From the NCBI GenBank assembly GCA_022559985.1, contig JAFJTR010000002.1, positions 682,001 through 746,000 on the forward strand: a stretch of DNA of 64,000 bases, written 5' to 3'. A program made the translations under genes and the position numbers. The notes beneath the pieces are model-generated. The model saw nothing but the letters and a program-made list of their open reading frames with translations. It was not told where the DNA came from and did no database searches. Source of the stretch: Parastagonospora avenae f. sp. tritici 18332-5 (Eukaryota; Ascomycota; Dothideomycetes; Pleosporales; Phaeosphaeriaceae). Shown here one piece after another: positions 10,811-23,427 of this stretch. Positions within the stretch are counted from its first letter, which is position 1, and every line of letters begins with the position of its first letter.

Positions 10811-11489
10811 ATGCGTTCCACAAGCTTCGTCGCCGTCGCCCTTTGCGCGTTCGCTTCTACTGCCTACTCAGCACCCACTCCTCAGTTGAGCAACATCATC
10901 GGTTCCATCACCAATCCCGGTGCTGGTAATGGTAACACATTCGAGGGCATTGCCAATGGCAACGGCGTAAGTCACCAAGCATGTCATATATAGAAGCACT
11001 CCTAACTTTGTCCTTAGAACGGCAACGGTAACGGCAACGAGGCCGGTAACAACAACGGCAACAACAACGAGGCTGGCAACGAGAACGGAGCTGGCAACGG
11101 CAACACCATCAAGTTCCCCTCCCTCGGCCTAAAGGAGCGTGACGCTCAGGCCGGTCTTCCCGATGGCCTCAGCGGCATCACCAACACCATTGGTTCCGTC
11201 ACCAACCCCACCGCAGGCTCAGGCAACTCCTTCAAAGACATTGGCAACGGCAACGGAAACGGAAACGGCAATGGCAACTCTGCTGGCGTAAGCATTTCTT
11301 CGTTTACCTTCTAGAATACACATACTAACGACTAACCAGAATGGCAACGGTAACGGCAACTCCGCCGGAAACGGTAACCAGGCTGGCAACGGCAACACTG
11401 TCTCTGTGAGTCCCGACACAACGCTGCCCAACGTCGCGCTCCCCAATATCGAGCTCCCCGACATTAACTTCAGCCCTACTATCAAGTAG
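10811..11489 (+). CDS. Secreted Gly/Asn-rich protein with internal two-fold repeat, relative of the 6990 protein
   Basis: Three exons, 10811-10966, 11018-11287 and 11340-11489, give 191 residues. The introns are 51 and 52 bp, both phase 0, with GTAAGT/GTAAGC donors and CTAAC branch sites. The signal peptide (MRSTSFVAVALCAFASTAYSA) is close to that of the 6990 product. The mature part is two copies of one unit: SNIIGSITNPGAGNGNTFEGI and TNTIGSVTNPTAGSGNSFKDI, each followed by a Gly-Asn tract. One LKERDAQ boundary separates them, the same LxxR-x-A-Q motif as in the 6990 product. Each intron interrupts the Gly-Asn tract of its own unit, so the duplication seems to have copied the intron too. The C-terminus has Leu-Pro-Asn repeats (LPNVALPNIELPDI). 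No enzyme domain or cysteine pattern is present; a cell-surface, effector-like or processed-peptide role is only a guess. Confidence 0.8.
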
Positions 11490-12626
11490 GTCTGTGTTAA
11501 CCATCGCCTGACCATTCCACTAACGCTGTGCCGCAGTTTAAGGCATGAGTTGGCCGCCGCCCGACAATAGTTTTTTGTGTGAAGAGTGCAGAAGTGTAAT
11601 CATTTAATGGATATGGTGTTTTTAGCATCACCCCGGAGGAGCGCAAGTGCGAGGCACAGTTCCTACTGAGCGGGTTTTGGTTCTTTTGTTGATACCTTGA
11701 GGGAAATAGTAACTGACAACTAATTTCATACTTTCATTTCATACCCTTAATGCATGTCGCGTCTTATCAATTCTACCGACAAAATTCGTGAAATACATGA
11801 CCGTCATCTGCACTCCTGGCATAGTTGGATCTTCTTGCGACACATAAAATATTAAGTCATGTCACGCATCCAAGTGTGCACATTAGCTACCGAAACATCA
11901 CCTAGGCACGTACGAGGAATAAGTCAAATCCTGTCACTAAGAGCAACCGTACTCGCTGCTATCGCATCGCAAATTGTAATGCTGTTCGCTTCATAGTACA
12001 TGCATGAGTTTAGTCAAACACTCACACGCATCTGACCGTCTAAAGCTGCCTGCGAGTGAATTTTGGATATGAAAACTTCGTACCCGAACAAATACAAATA
12101 CTTCTATATCTATTCCGTACTTTCATACATTCGCGAAATGTGTTACGCCTCGGGAGCACAATCGCGGCGACCCGTGACGTACGCGCAGTCTCATGCAAAC
12201 GCTCTCACAACAACACAACCCCGCACCCTCGTTCAGTTATATTTGAAAATATATAGCCGTGTAGTATAGATACGATCCAAGTTTAGAGCCTTCCAGAAGA
12301 ATCTACTCACTCTCTTTGCTAAGGTGGTTCGGAGGTACGCCTCATGGCTTGCTTTGAGTTGGGTAACCGTCTTCATTTTTTTGCCATTTCGCGCGTTCGA
12401 TTCGTTTCTGTAGCCATTTAAATAATTTGCACCTTTTTGCTCTTAAACACGTGGCTGTTTGTACATATCTTTTCCAAGAAATCGGCGGGATAGACGTTCA
12501 CATTCAGCTCATCACTCCGTGAGCCAACCCTATATCTTCTGCCATTGCGGTAGCTAACAGGCATTAAAAACGTTGTATGCAAGAATAAAAGCCCCAAATT
12601 TCCATCGCGCGACATTTTGGCGCAAC
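11490..12626. other. Intergenic, no gene recognised
   Basis: About 1.1 kb between convergent genes. The overlapping small ORFs near 12056-12269 have no start context or family signature. Confidence 0.5.
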
Positions 12627-15382
12627 TCAAATGTTGGCATGCGCCTGATCGCCAACAGCTGCCTCGGAGCGAATCTGCTCGACCCTGCGCCTGATAGTCT
12701 CCAACAACTCGTTCCCAAGCAAGTCCGACTCCTCCGTATTCATCCCATGCACTTGGGAGATGCGTTGCGCCTGAAGAGCCCAACTGGAGGCAGCGACTGT
12801 TTGTCTGCAGCTTTCCAGATAATCCACGAGGACCAATAGGGTTGCGATGCGGATCTCATTCATATTGCTGCCGTAGGTTTCGAAAGGCATGAAAGTAGGG
12901 TGTGTCAGTCTACCTGTCATTTGTGGCATAGGGACATTATGTGATAGTGGTTGGTTTGGCGTGTAGTTTGGGTAAACGCCAGTAAGACCATGCTGACCAG
13001 CTCTTGAGAAAGCGGGTGCGACAGGAAAGAAAGAGGCCTCGTGGATGGGCGAGTGCTGCGGATAAGGCATGCGACCCGCCGGCATGAAACGGTCACACGC
13101 TGCGGGATGTGGCTGCTCTAAAAAAGTCTGGGGAGCATCTGGTGAACGAGTACCAGAATTGCTGAGCGACCCTCCATTTTCGGCTGCCATCGGTTCGAGA
13201 GTAGCATTAGGTGACTGGTAAGGCGTGGAGACATTTGGCATTGTCGAATTCGCACGCGTGCCGGATTCGCTAATTCTCTGGCTTGGCTGCGGCGATGATA
13301 ACTGATTGAAGTCAACATCAACATTGGCATTCATGGTGTTGTACTCTGCATCTTGTCGTCGCGTCCGTAAATCCTTGTGCAGCCACGATCGATGATGTGT
13401 GTCTGTCACGTCAAATCAGCAACTACTTTGGCATGCTCAGGAAATGTACATACAAGGATGTGGTATTCTTTGCGAACGTGGGAACCTCTTCATGTACAGA
13501 TCTTGCCATTGTTTCACGGCTCCTTCACCTCGAACCTGCTTAGTCGATCTCCCCAAGTGTCGAATGCAAAGCCCTGTGAGATGGAGAGTCTGCCATTCGC
13601 TTATGTCGACGATGTAATGTGCGCAACTCCGACAAAGAATAATGAATTCCAAGTCCCTGTTGTGTGTGTTGCTCTGCAGGTGTCCCTTGAGGCCAGACAT
13701 GCTTGACGATCCTTGATGACCACAGGTTGGATGGCGACCGTGAACCTCATCGTGCTTTCTGAATGGACATGCCAATTTTCGTTGCTTTGAAATCTTCTTC
13801 GGGTCGTCTACACTTACTGTAGGGGTTGCGCGGCTCTCGCCTTCGGAAGAGAGACTTCCGTCCAATTGAGAGGAATCTCCTGTAGAGCTCTCGACAATTT
13901 GCCCTCCCGAGGGTGAGTAAAAAGTTGAGCCGGAGTGATTTGTGGACTCGTTTGCTTGCGAGGCTGGGCATCTCCTCGCACTACTTGGTCCAGCACTAGA
14001 TGAGATCGTGTCGTTGGCTTGGCGGGTGTGTGGGCCTGAGACAGCACCTTGTGCAAGTGAGACCAAAACGCTAGAGATACATCGAACCGTCTCGTCTTCA
14101 GGGCTGAAATCACAAATCAGCTTGATCCGAATCTAGATGTAAACGCTACTCACAATCTGCGAGACAGGTCTTCAACGACAACATCGAGCCCATTGAATAG
14201 ATCATTGATCCGCTCTGGATCAGCTTCGGGGCCATCACCACGGGAGAGTGTCAAAACTGTGTCTAACAAAGCCTTAGGATCCGGCTCACGCACTGTCTGT
14301 GTGTCATCTATTAGAACGACCTCTGTTATGATGGGCCTGGCAGCTTCTTCTCTTATCCAGCACTCTTCTTCAAACCAAGCACCAACGCCAAACAAATCGA
14401 GATCGATCTGGGATCTACGACTGCTCGACAAAATACGAGCCTCGCTTCGGTCATCTATCGTATTTAATGGGTCAGGAGTTACCCATTTGCTTTCCGCCTT
14501 GTCTAAAGTCTTGACAAGTTGCCTTGGGCTGAAAGTCTGCTGCTTGAAAGTCGCTGGAGAACTGGAAATGGTGTGGTGAACGTTGAGGATATGATGAATG
14601 GACATCTGCCTGTGATCGGGGCCGGAAAATACAGAACCGCAGATCGCACAAGTGGTGTTGGCAGTATGTGACTTCTCCTGCGTCAGTCTTAGCAGCTCTA
14701 GATCTAGCTCTTCTTCAAGTGGAGCTATTCGAAGCGATTCAGTCGTATGAATGAGATCGTTTGCATTAATGGAGCCGAGAGTGCTTCCATCCCAGAAATG
14801 ATCGCAGAGATCTTCGTCGTCGTTCAGAGTAACACTGGAAAGTGTTGGCGAGCCTGTGGTTGAAGAACCTTGAATACTCGTGCAATCCCAATCTGGAGTC
14901 GTTCGGAGTGCGTGATCCTCACGTAGTGCTTTTCTGATGTCGTCCACGAAATCTAGAGTTGCAGTTCGCGTTCGTTTCTTCGCCGTATTGATGTAATGTT
15001 TCCCGAAGCTACGTTCTGGCAGAACGGAAGGTGCTCGTAAGCTTAAATCGTCACACGATTGTGACCTGAAGAGTCTGGAACGCTTAGCAATCCCTCCACG
15101 AATCCTGCCAGCATGTGAGATTGTGGATCTGGTCTCGGCCAGATCATCGTCAACGAAGGTATTGGTGTCAGATGAGCATTGTTGAGACTCAGCATAGATT
15201 CGGGGCGCTTTGAAGGTCGCCAAGGTTCGGGTAGTAGTGTCGCTCACAGCAGACCATGGCTCTGCATTAACAGATGACTGTTGTAAGGTGTATAAAAATG
15301 GTGTTATGGGTGCCAGTGATTGCTCCTCCTGTTCATCATGGGCGTTCGTCGCAAACGAAGATTGAAGATTGTGTTCTGACAT
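12627..15382 (-). CDS. C2H2-like zinc-finger protein, probable nuclear regulator
   Basis: Three exons (15382-14154, 14103-13454, 13402-12627) code for 884 residues. The introns are 50 bp (GTGAGT...TTTCAG with CTGAT branch) and 51 bp (GTATGT...GACAG). Both joins keep the frame, and the second intron's length hides it as an apparent in-frame stop. The ATG at 15382 gives MSEHNLQSSFATNAHDEQ. A first finger lies near residues 245-270 (CAICGSVFSG...HH...HH). A second, longer Cys/His region is near 520-590 (LACPFRKHDEVHG...TCGHQG...LKGHL...H...LCRSC...H). The second resembles the fungal type whose core reads ACPFYKxxP...C.GPG...R.KEHL..H..C..C. The N-terminus is acidic and Ser/Thr-rich; the C-terminus ends in a helical stretch (EIRIATLLVLVDYLESCRQT). 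Target genes are unknown. Confidence 0.78.
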
Positions 15383-17660
15383 TGCGCGAGTCCGAATATG
15401 GCCGTGTGCGACCACTGATATGCGACTAGAAATTGCGAAGCAAACCTTGAGAGCAAGAATCGAAGCTTGAGTGATGTGTATCTTTATAGTTTTCGTTGAC
15501 AATACAATGGTATCTGCAAAGTCAGAGAGACGCGCAGCAAAATTCGTAAATCGTGACCAAATCTTGTGAAATGTGAACCGCCCAAGTACACAATTCTTCT
15601 GAATTCCGAGATACCCCTGCTGAAAACACCAATGGCAACTCCTGTCATGCGCCACAAGTGTACGAATCAAGTAACGCCTGAAGAAATATGCAACTGCATC
15701 TTGGCTAGCCAATGCGATGTCTTGAAAGCTGTTTTGACAGTCCAATCATGGCGTAGTCATACACGATAGTGCTCTGCTGGCGTTCGAGGGAGACCAACCG
15801 GCGTGAAGAGCCTCATCTCTGCCTTGATCAGCACAGCCTCCGGCATCCGCACCTGACCGTTGTCTGTCTGACCGCCTCTTGTGTCAACCAAAGCGCAAGC
15901 AGCGCAGTGTTCCTGTTCGTCTTCGCGCAGCAAGGTCGCCTTGGCCCCTTGCAAGTGCCTGATGATTATCGCGTCAGAGAGTATCTCTTGAAAGCGAAGT
16001 CATCTGCGATTTGGGTTCCGGGTTTCCATCTCTTAGCAATCCTGCATTCCAGGTAGCCCTTTTGCTGCATGTTGGCGCGGGTGTTCCCTTTAGCACCAAA
16101 ACTGCCATGAAGATGCAGTCTCGACCACCTAGACCGCGGTACTAGGATGCCGAGATAAGTAGGCGAGAATAAATAAATGCATCGCAAGATACCAGATAGC
16201 TCCATGAACCTAACGGACCTTTCCAGACAGCCGCACTAAGTAAGTACTTCGCGAACACTTTCAACTCCCCTCTACTCCCTGCATTAGTCTGATCAACACA
16301 CTCTACTTGCCACGTACCTCCCAACTAGCAGATATCGGTCGACAATATTTGCCGTCAGGACGATGCATGACGTCATTTCTACGACATCCATAACTCGTGG
16401 CCATCTACACATGTACACAAGACATGCACACCACAATGTACCGAGGAGCCTGTAAGTATACATTGGCGGTAGAAAGAACCACACTCCACTTCCGCGTGCC
16501 ACTCCAAAACAACCCCACATCAATTCCAAACTCTCTCGCGTCTCCTCCGCACACTTATCTCCCCCAGCGAAACACATAAACCTGCCTCAACATAGCCCGT
16601 CTCAATCCTACAACTATAATCTGCGCTTTCCCTTCTGCACTTTGCGTTCCGCGCTTGCCACCTTACATTTCTCTCTGAGCGAAGCCAGCCATGTACATTC
16701 GCGAGCGATACTACCATCATCTTCGACGCAGCTACAACAACTAATTATCATTCCAGCTGTTAGCAAAAGCCGTGCTACCTGGACCAACGCAAGGGCTTCG
16801 TCGAAGCACACATCGTCATACTTCTCCCCTGCTGTCAAGCACAGCAACACGCCGCAAAACGTGCATGACATAGTACCTGATTATCTTTCTTATATCCTGG
16901 ACACTGCGTTCACGATCAACATGTAGCGACCTGACACGAAAGCCTCCGTGCAGCCACAATTCAATTCACATAGTTCTTAGTGTCAGAAGTCGTATCTAGC
17001 AGATTGGCCAGGACGTGTGCATATCCATGAGCTGAAATCAACGCTATTATACAACACATCGCCTTGTATTCATCCATAACTCGCGCACTTGCCTTCACAC
17101 ATCCTCCAGGAATCCGATTGGCCATCACTTCTTATGTTCGGCCAACTGCACAATCTCATCTGTCCTCTTCTCTCCCCATCCCGCACCCTTCTTCACACGC
17201 ACACCAATTTCCTCCATTTGCCTCACGAACACTACACAACACCCTCGCCCAAATATAAACATAATCTGTCTTTTGATTTTTTCTATCTCCCTATCCTACC
17301 CTACTCAAAAGCACACCCAAGCTATCCAAAGACGCCACCCCATCGCTTCCCCCCCTCAACAAAAACTGAGAAGCATTTTTTATTGTGATGCTTTAGTGAA
17401 TCTAGTCTCATGCCAAAGTAAAGGTATCAAGAAAGAAACGGAAAACGCCGAGCGATGATGCGAACAACAAAAGGGAAAGAATGTGAAGTGTAGGATATTG
17501 AAAAAGCCCATGGGGTGGAAAGCGCATGTTGACGCTTGAGGAAGGAGAGACATCGCCGGAGCCGGATCAACATCTAGTGTTGAAGTCCGTCAAACCGCCC
17601 TACGCAGTGGATAAAAATTAGCACTCAGACCGACAAAGCCACCCACTTCTTCACTAACGA
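15383..17660. other. Long intergenic region, CT-rich on the plus strand
   Basis: About 2.3 kb without a convincing gene. From about 17060 to 17370 the plus strand is strongly C/T-rich, as in fungal core promoters and leaders, but no plus-strand gene follows. It may mark a small unrecognised or non-coding transcript. Confidence 0.4.
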
Positions 17661-19765
17661 CTACCTCGAAGGAAGCGTCGTCGTCGCTGTCGCGCCCTCA
17701 TCTTCCAGCATACTCTTCAAACCCCCCTCAGCCTGAATGCCCCTCTGCACCCACTCCATCTGCCCAATCTCCTCCAAGCCCTTGCGCCCACGGCTGACTT
17801 TCTTGAGCAGTCCTTCAACGCACTCGCGCGCGCCGGCCCATTCTTTCCCCTTGACGTCGTCCCACTCGCCGTCCTCGTCGCCGAACTTGACCCAGCCCCA
17901 GTCGCAACGCGCGATGCGGTGCACGGGTCTGCCGCGGGCGGGTTTACCGGGCGGTGGGTCGAATGGGAGGCGGCCTTCCATGAGGGCGTACAGCAAGACA
18001 CCAAGGGCCCATGCGTCCGTCGCACGGCCGTCGTAGGGCTGGCCAAGGAGGATTTCCGGAGCGGCGTAGTCTTCGCTTCCGCAACGTGTGGTAAGCAAGG
18101 GAGATTCTGGGGGCGCGGGAATGCGGCGGGAAAGGCCGAGATCAGTCAGAGTCGCTATGGCGTATGGATGGGTTTGAGGATTCTTGAGAAGAGGCACAGT
18201 GGAGATGGGGATGTTAAGCAGGACGTCTGTGCACGATTAGTATACATCCAGACCGGGTGCACATACCAGTCTGAGCGTTGTAGGAAATAGTGAGCAGTAC
18301 TTTCTAACTTGATGTCGCGATGCACAATGAGTTGGTTATGCAGATACCGCACAGCACTGACCATTTCGGCGAAGATGCGTTGGACGATGCCGACGGTAAG
18401 CTTATCGCGGTGGTCGCTGGCTACATCAAAGAGGTCGCCACCTGGGCAGTAAGTCAAGACAATTAGGGCCTGGGCGTCGTCGTGATCGAAAGCTTGTAGA
18501 TGGACCAGGGAAGAGTGGGATACAGATTGGAGCATCTCGACTTCACGTTTCAGGCTGAGTTCTACACGTTCTTCGTCGGCACCACCAGCGGGACCGTGCT
18601 CGACGACTTTGATTGCAACGAGTTTGCGAGGATCAAGTGTGGCTTCATCCAACGGGTCCTTGGCCTTGGTTTTCTCACGTGTGGCTAAGTAGACTTTGCT
18701 AAAGGTGCCTTGGCCGAGCTGGCGGACAGGGCGCCAGAGTTTCTTGGTCCTTTCCGGACCTTGCCGCACCACGATATACTCAGTCTTGTCGTCTTCCGCC
18801 ACGTCCTCTTCCTCGGTGTCTGTGACGCTTCTGTTACTAGCATTGCTTGCGGGCGGAGTGGGAAGACCCGCAGGGTTCCGGTCAGAGACGAGGCCCCGCT
18901 GGGGTGCGAGATAGGCTTCACGGTGCATGTGCGGCATGCTCGAGTCACTTTCCGTCGTCACGCTGCCTACAGTGACATTACGAGGGCGGGCGTTGTGCAA
19001 CGCGTCTGGAGTGTATTCACTGATGCTCCTGTTGCGCTCTCGAGCCGCTTCGTTCTTCTGATGTGAGCCCTCAATAGCAGCCTCCTTCAACCTCTGGTAT
19101 CCTTTCTTCTTGAGCGATCCGGATGGCGATAGAGTGCCTTTGGTGGGGGAGAAGAGATTCTCGCCAAGGGAAGCACCTGAGAGGCCCCGCGATCGCGGAC
19201 GCGGGAGAGCTCGTTGCCATGGGCCTGGGGAGTCGCTCATCACCAACGGCGACGGAAGCGGGGTGAGGTCGCTGAGGGCGTTGAGGGCCGGGGAAGAGAG
19301 CACGGAGCCGGGTGACAGAGATCCAATGCTATTGGAAGACCAGGCAGTCCTCAAATAGCCCTGGTCCTGGATCGCAATCGGCGCCGTGGCCGACTGCCGC
19401 AGCGACTCGTTCTCGTTGCCCTCCAGTGTGGACGTGGGGGGCGGGGGCTGGTGGTGGGAGAAGTCTGTCTGAAGGGTCAGACCGGTCGAGGGCGCGCGGA
19501 TGTGGTAATGGAAGTTGCTATTACCGCGCGCGAGGGAGGGTAGCAATGCGTTTGATGCGGTCGAGGTAGCATTCGATTGCGCCGAGGAGCCGTGGGTGGT
19601 ATTGTTTGCGGGGTCCAGATATCCTCGCTCGCTGGACTCGTTGCGTGTGTCTGCCAGGCGGCCGTCTGTGGTTGGATTGGAGGACACGAGATCCCGTGAG
19701 CTTGACTCCAGGTCAGCCTCCATGATATCAAGGCGGCTTGATATCCGACGTGCCTCAAGTGTCAT
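17661..19765 (-). CDS. Serine/threonine protein kinase
   Basis: Two exons (19765-18301 and 18226-17661) give 676 residues. The 74-bp intron (GTACTG donor, TACTAAT branch, CACAG end) falls inside the catalytic loop, and its removal restores HRDIKLENVLLN. The long N-terminus is low-complexity and Ser-rich (residues 1-340). The kinase domain follows: glycine loop GQGTFSKVY, VAIK lysine, catalytic HRD, a metal-binding motif in the form TDLGLS instead of DFG, then CGSEDYAAPEILLGQPYDGRATDAW. All catalytic residues are kept; Phe to Leu in DFG is tolerated in many kinases. The APE region resembles a group of yeast and fungal regulatory kinases related to Prr1-like enzymes, but I do not name an orthologue. 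Confidence 0.88.
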
Positions 19766-20360
19766 GGCTGAGGGCAATCCCGAAGAAGAGGCGCGTGCAC
19801 TAAAGGCGCTAGCGCGACCGAACGTCTGGAGCAGCGACGAGGCTGCAAACGGTAAAGCGCACTACAATGTTAGTACATGTCTGCTGTCTGATGAAAGTGC
19901 TGTTGTTGGTAATGTTAGCTTGTTGTTGATATCTGCAGTCGTTAGGCAGACTTTACGCGTCTGCGATGGGGAAGGCGCACTGCAGCAGCAGGAAGGTGCC
20001 ATCCCTATCATGCAGCCGCTCTGCACCACGCCATCCCGCGCAGCCGGGTAGCTCTGAATAGGTCCAGACTCGTCATCGATAGTCTCAGTTCGCACGTGCA
20101 CGTCACCTGGGCATCGTAATTGTATTTATCTCATTCCATTCATGCTGCTACATTGGCTCATTTTTCGTCCTCCAAGACGATGCTACCTCGGTCGGAGCAC
20201 GTCTGTCCTTGCAAAAGAGTGGAGAGTTAGGAAAATCCAATGTATCGAACGAATGCCTGGTTGTGCCAAATGCCACCGTTCATCCGTCCGTCGCCACGAT
20301 GCCTTGTTGTACACTGTTGTACCAATCTCCCACGTCATCTTGGAGGCACTACACGTCCCG
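19766..20360. other. Intergenic, upstream of the kinase
   Basis: About 600 bp holding the kinase promoter and the 3' flank of the coiled-coil gene. Nothing else recognised. Confidence 0.45.
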
Positions 20361-23300
20361 TCACTTCGTCGGACCCTGGTGGAAGCTGTAGGGTTGCTCA
20401 GGGCTGTAGGGGGAGTAGCCGTTGCCGTTGTAGCCGTTGCCGAACTGCCCGCCATTCGCACCATTGGCAGCGTACTGGTAGGGGTTGTTGCCCGTGTAAG
20501 GACGCTCTTCCTTGCTGTTGCGACCTGGAAAGTTGGAACGCGGACCCCATTGCTGGCCGTAGTTGCTGCTGTATCCTGCACGCGTGTCGTTGTGGCCATC
20601 GTAGGCGAGGCTGGTAGTGCGCTCTGGCATCTGGAGGCCCGGCGGGCCCTCGCGACCAGACTCGGTCATGTTTCCATAGAAGCCTGCAAGAGAGGTCTGC
20701 GCCCGGTGAAGAAAAGGCGAGTTGGGGGTAGCGTGAGCGGCAACAGGAGTGTGCTGCTGGACCCCCTTCGCCTCCGACAGTTTCTGCTCCATCATCTTCT
20801 GCATGCTGTTGATAGTCTTTTGGAGCTCTTTGATGCTCTGCTCCATGCTTGTAGCCTTCTTGTCTTGTGCGGCCAGAACACCCATAACGTCGTTCCTAAC
20901 GAAGTTGAGCAGTTGGTCGAGCTTGGTGATGATGTTGTCGCCCTGCTCAGTCGTGCGATTTGTCTTTTCGTTAATCGTATCGACCTGCATCTTGACTTCC
21001 TTGACGATTTGCTCTACTGCCGCGACAAGCTGTGTATGTCTGTGGCTGGACGTCTGGTGCAGCTTCTTCAGCGCCTCGGTCTGATCCCAGGTCGACTTGC
21101 CCACCACATCTAGGTGCTCGTTGGTCATGTAGAAGTGGTCGTCGATACTCTTGGGCATGTGTGCGGATCCGAGCAGCGCAGAAGAGTCCTGTCTTGGGGG
21201 CATTCCTTGCATCGGGGTAGCAGGAGCTGGGGCTTTGTGCAGTGGGCTGGGCACTGCACTAGGGCAGTTGGGAGGAAATCCCCTCTCATAGCCGTCGCGT
21301 CCAGGACTCACTCCATTCAGCAGGTCTGTTAGCCTTGAGGAAGACGGATCAGGCTGGAGGTGGCCGTTGACTCCGTTCTGGTGTGGAGGTTGGTCCTGCT
21401 GCGCGCCGATTCGAAGCTCTTGCATGACCCGAGCCGCAAGCTCCGAGTTGTCGCGCGGTACTCGCATTGAATCTGGGTTCTCGTTGTGAACCAGGCGGCC
21501 GGTAGAAGACTGTGGGTCGATGTCGTGCGCGTCACCTTGAAACACCATTTCAATCGAAGTGTTGTTGGAGCCAGAGTCGCCTTTTGGGGGAACAGTGCAG
21601 TAGAAGCGGGTAGTGTCAGACTGTAGCTATTGTCAGCATCAGTGTTCAAGGACAATAGGTGAGGCAGAAGCGAAGGAGTGGGGCGGCTAGGTGAAGGCGG
21701 CAGGAGTCATGGTGAGGCAGGCGCCTTCCAAACAATACCGCCTCTCGCAGGTGAGAGAACATCACGGGGACTTACATTCTTGGATGGAGTTTCGCCGTCC
21801 GCAAACTTCAGCAGAGAGCAGTTCGACGGTGAATAGAACCTAGGCTGCAGCGGGCTGTAGTGGTGGCTGCCATGGTTGCTGTAGACGTACGGCGCGTACT
21901 CGCCGCTTGAGTGGTCATTGGGTTGAGGGAGGTTTGGTGGATTTGAGAGTCGGTAAGACAGTGCTGCATCGCGGCTGTCCGCGTGCTCCTGTTTCTCTAC
22001 ACTCCAGCGATCATCACGATACAGAGAATCGGTGTCCTGAGTGTCCTCGGCCTTGCCTTTGGCTGATGCAGGCTGCTCGCCAATTTGCTCTGGATTACAG
22101 TCATCCCTCAACGGAGAGGGCCATGGCAATGGCTGGCCTGCGATCAACTTCTGATAGTCGTCGGCGGTGCATGGGATATGCTTGGACGGGCTCTTGCCAG
22201 CAAACCCAGATTCAAAGAATTTCGTGGGCGACGGCGACAAGGCAAAAGCAGGAAAGCGGACTGGACCATTAGCGACATCGACCTCGGCTTTGTAGATCTC
22301 ACGCAGTCCATCTAGTTGTGCTGTGCGGCGAAGCGGGCTTGCTGGCACGGGCTGTCTTCCATCCGGGGGCGTATCCTTCGCTGGCGGTGTTGGAGGTGCA
22401 GCAGATGCCTGGGAAGACTCTGTGACCAGGAAAGGGTTCAAGGCAGTCGCGGGCAGCTTATTGATCCTCGGGGGAGATCTGCGACTGACTTCTCGGTGAC
22501 GGCGAGTAGCACCTGTATGGTGGCTTTGTGCGTGCTTGTCCTGGTTCAACAGCTTCACCGGCAGTGACTTTGATGTGTCTGATCGAGGCGCCTTGGTTGG
22601 CGTTTCGTGTGATGCAGTTGACTTGCCGGGTCGCAACGCCACCTTGCTAGGGTTTCGAGGTTCTTGACCGAGGACTTGAGCAGCCTTGGGTGGCATAGGC
22701 GGTGGATTCGGCGTTGAGGATCTGCCAAAGTTTGGGAGATGCATGCCAAACAGCTTCTTCTTTGGGCTCTTGACTGGGTCTTGCAATTTTCCCTTTTGCT
22801 CCTCACTTGCAGCTCGGCACTCCTTTCGCAGATCATTTGTCTTGATGAGTACCTCATCATCGCCGACTGCGTCTGTTGCTGTTAGCATTAGACAGTGAGG
22901 TCTTTTCAGCCACGGCGTCACTCACCGACTAGGTGCGCGGGCGGAATCTGACCAGCGATCTTGAACACGTGCTGCTCCGTTCGAGCCTCGATCCAGGCAC
23001 GCGTTGTCTTCTCAGCTTTGTCGTGCAGTCCAAGCCCCGTCTGACCCGAATTCGCACGCTGTCGGCTTCGCGAAGAATTTTTGGGTCGCGTTGTCGGCCC
23101 ACCGATCCCAACAAGCTCCAGCTCTTGCGGTGGCTGACGCGCCTCCTCCATAAGATTCGTCAGGTTCGTAATGGCGGATGTGCGGCTCTTCTGCGAGCCC
23201 GACTTTGGCAGCGGAACGCGCGAAACATCCTGCTCTGGAGGAAAGGTCAGTGGAGAACTTGCAAAGCGCGAACCCTGTTGAGACAACGACAACTGGTGCT

Positions 23301-23427
23301 GTCTGTTCCCCTGTTCCTGTTCATTAGTGTTAGTCCGCGTAGCCTGGGTGGTTGCCGTGATTCGAGGGACCGCCGGGATGAGGATAGGAGGCGGCCGCTT
23401 CTTGCGGTCATCGAAGGGATCGGACAT
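20361..23427 (-). CDS. Large low-complexity protein with central coiled coil, function unknown
   Basis: Three exons (23427-22926, 22878-21776, 21626-20361) give 956 residues. Intron 1 is 47 bp (GTGAGT...GCTAACAG). Intron 2 is 149 bp (GTAAGT...CAATAG, phase 0), and the reading frame before MVFQGDAHD is open exactly to its acceptor. The start is the ATG at 23427 (MSDPFDDRKKRPPP). Residues 1-690 are mostly disordered, rich in Pro, Ser and Lys, with a basic patch SPKKKLFGMHLPNFGRSS. About residues 700-820 form heptad-like helices (EALKKLHQ...VAAVEQIVKEVKMQVDTI...SIKELQKTINSMQKMMEQKL). The tail is Gly/Asn/Tyr-rich. I recognise no named family; the mix of a coiled coil and long disordered arms suggests a scaffold. 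Confidence 0.75.

Noticed and set aside
12056..12269. Two overlapping 66-68 codon ORFs
   Set aside because: No motif, no splice context and both in one AT-rich intergenic stretch; likely chance ORFs.
17064..17388. Small plus-strand ORFs in a C/T-rich tract
   Set aside because: Composition explains the open frames; the tract looks like promoter or leader sequence.
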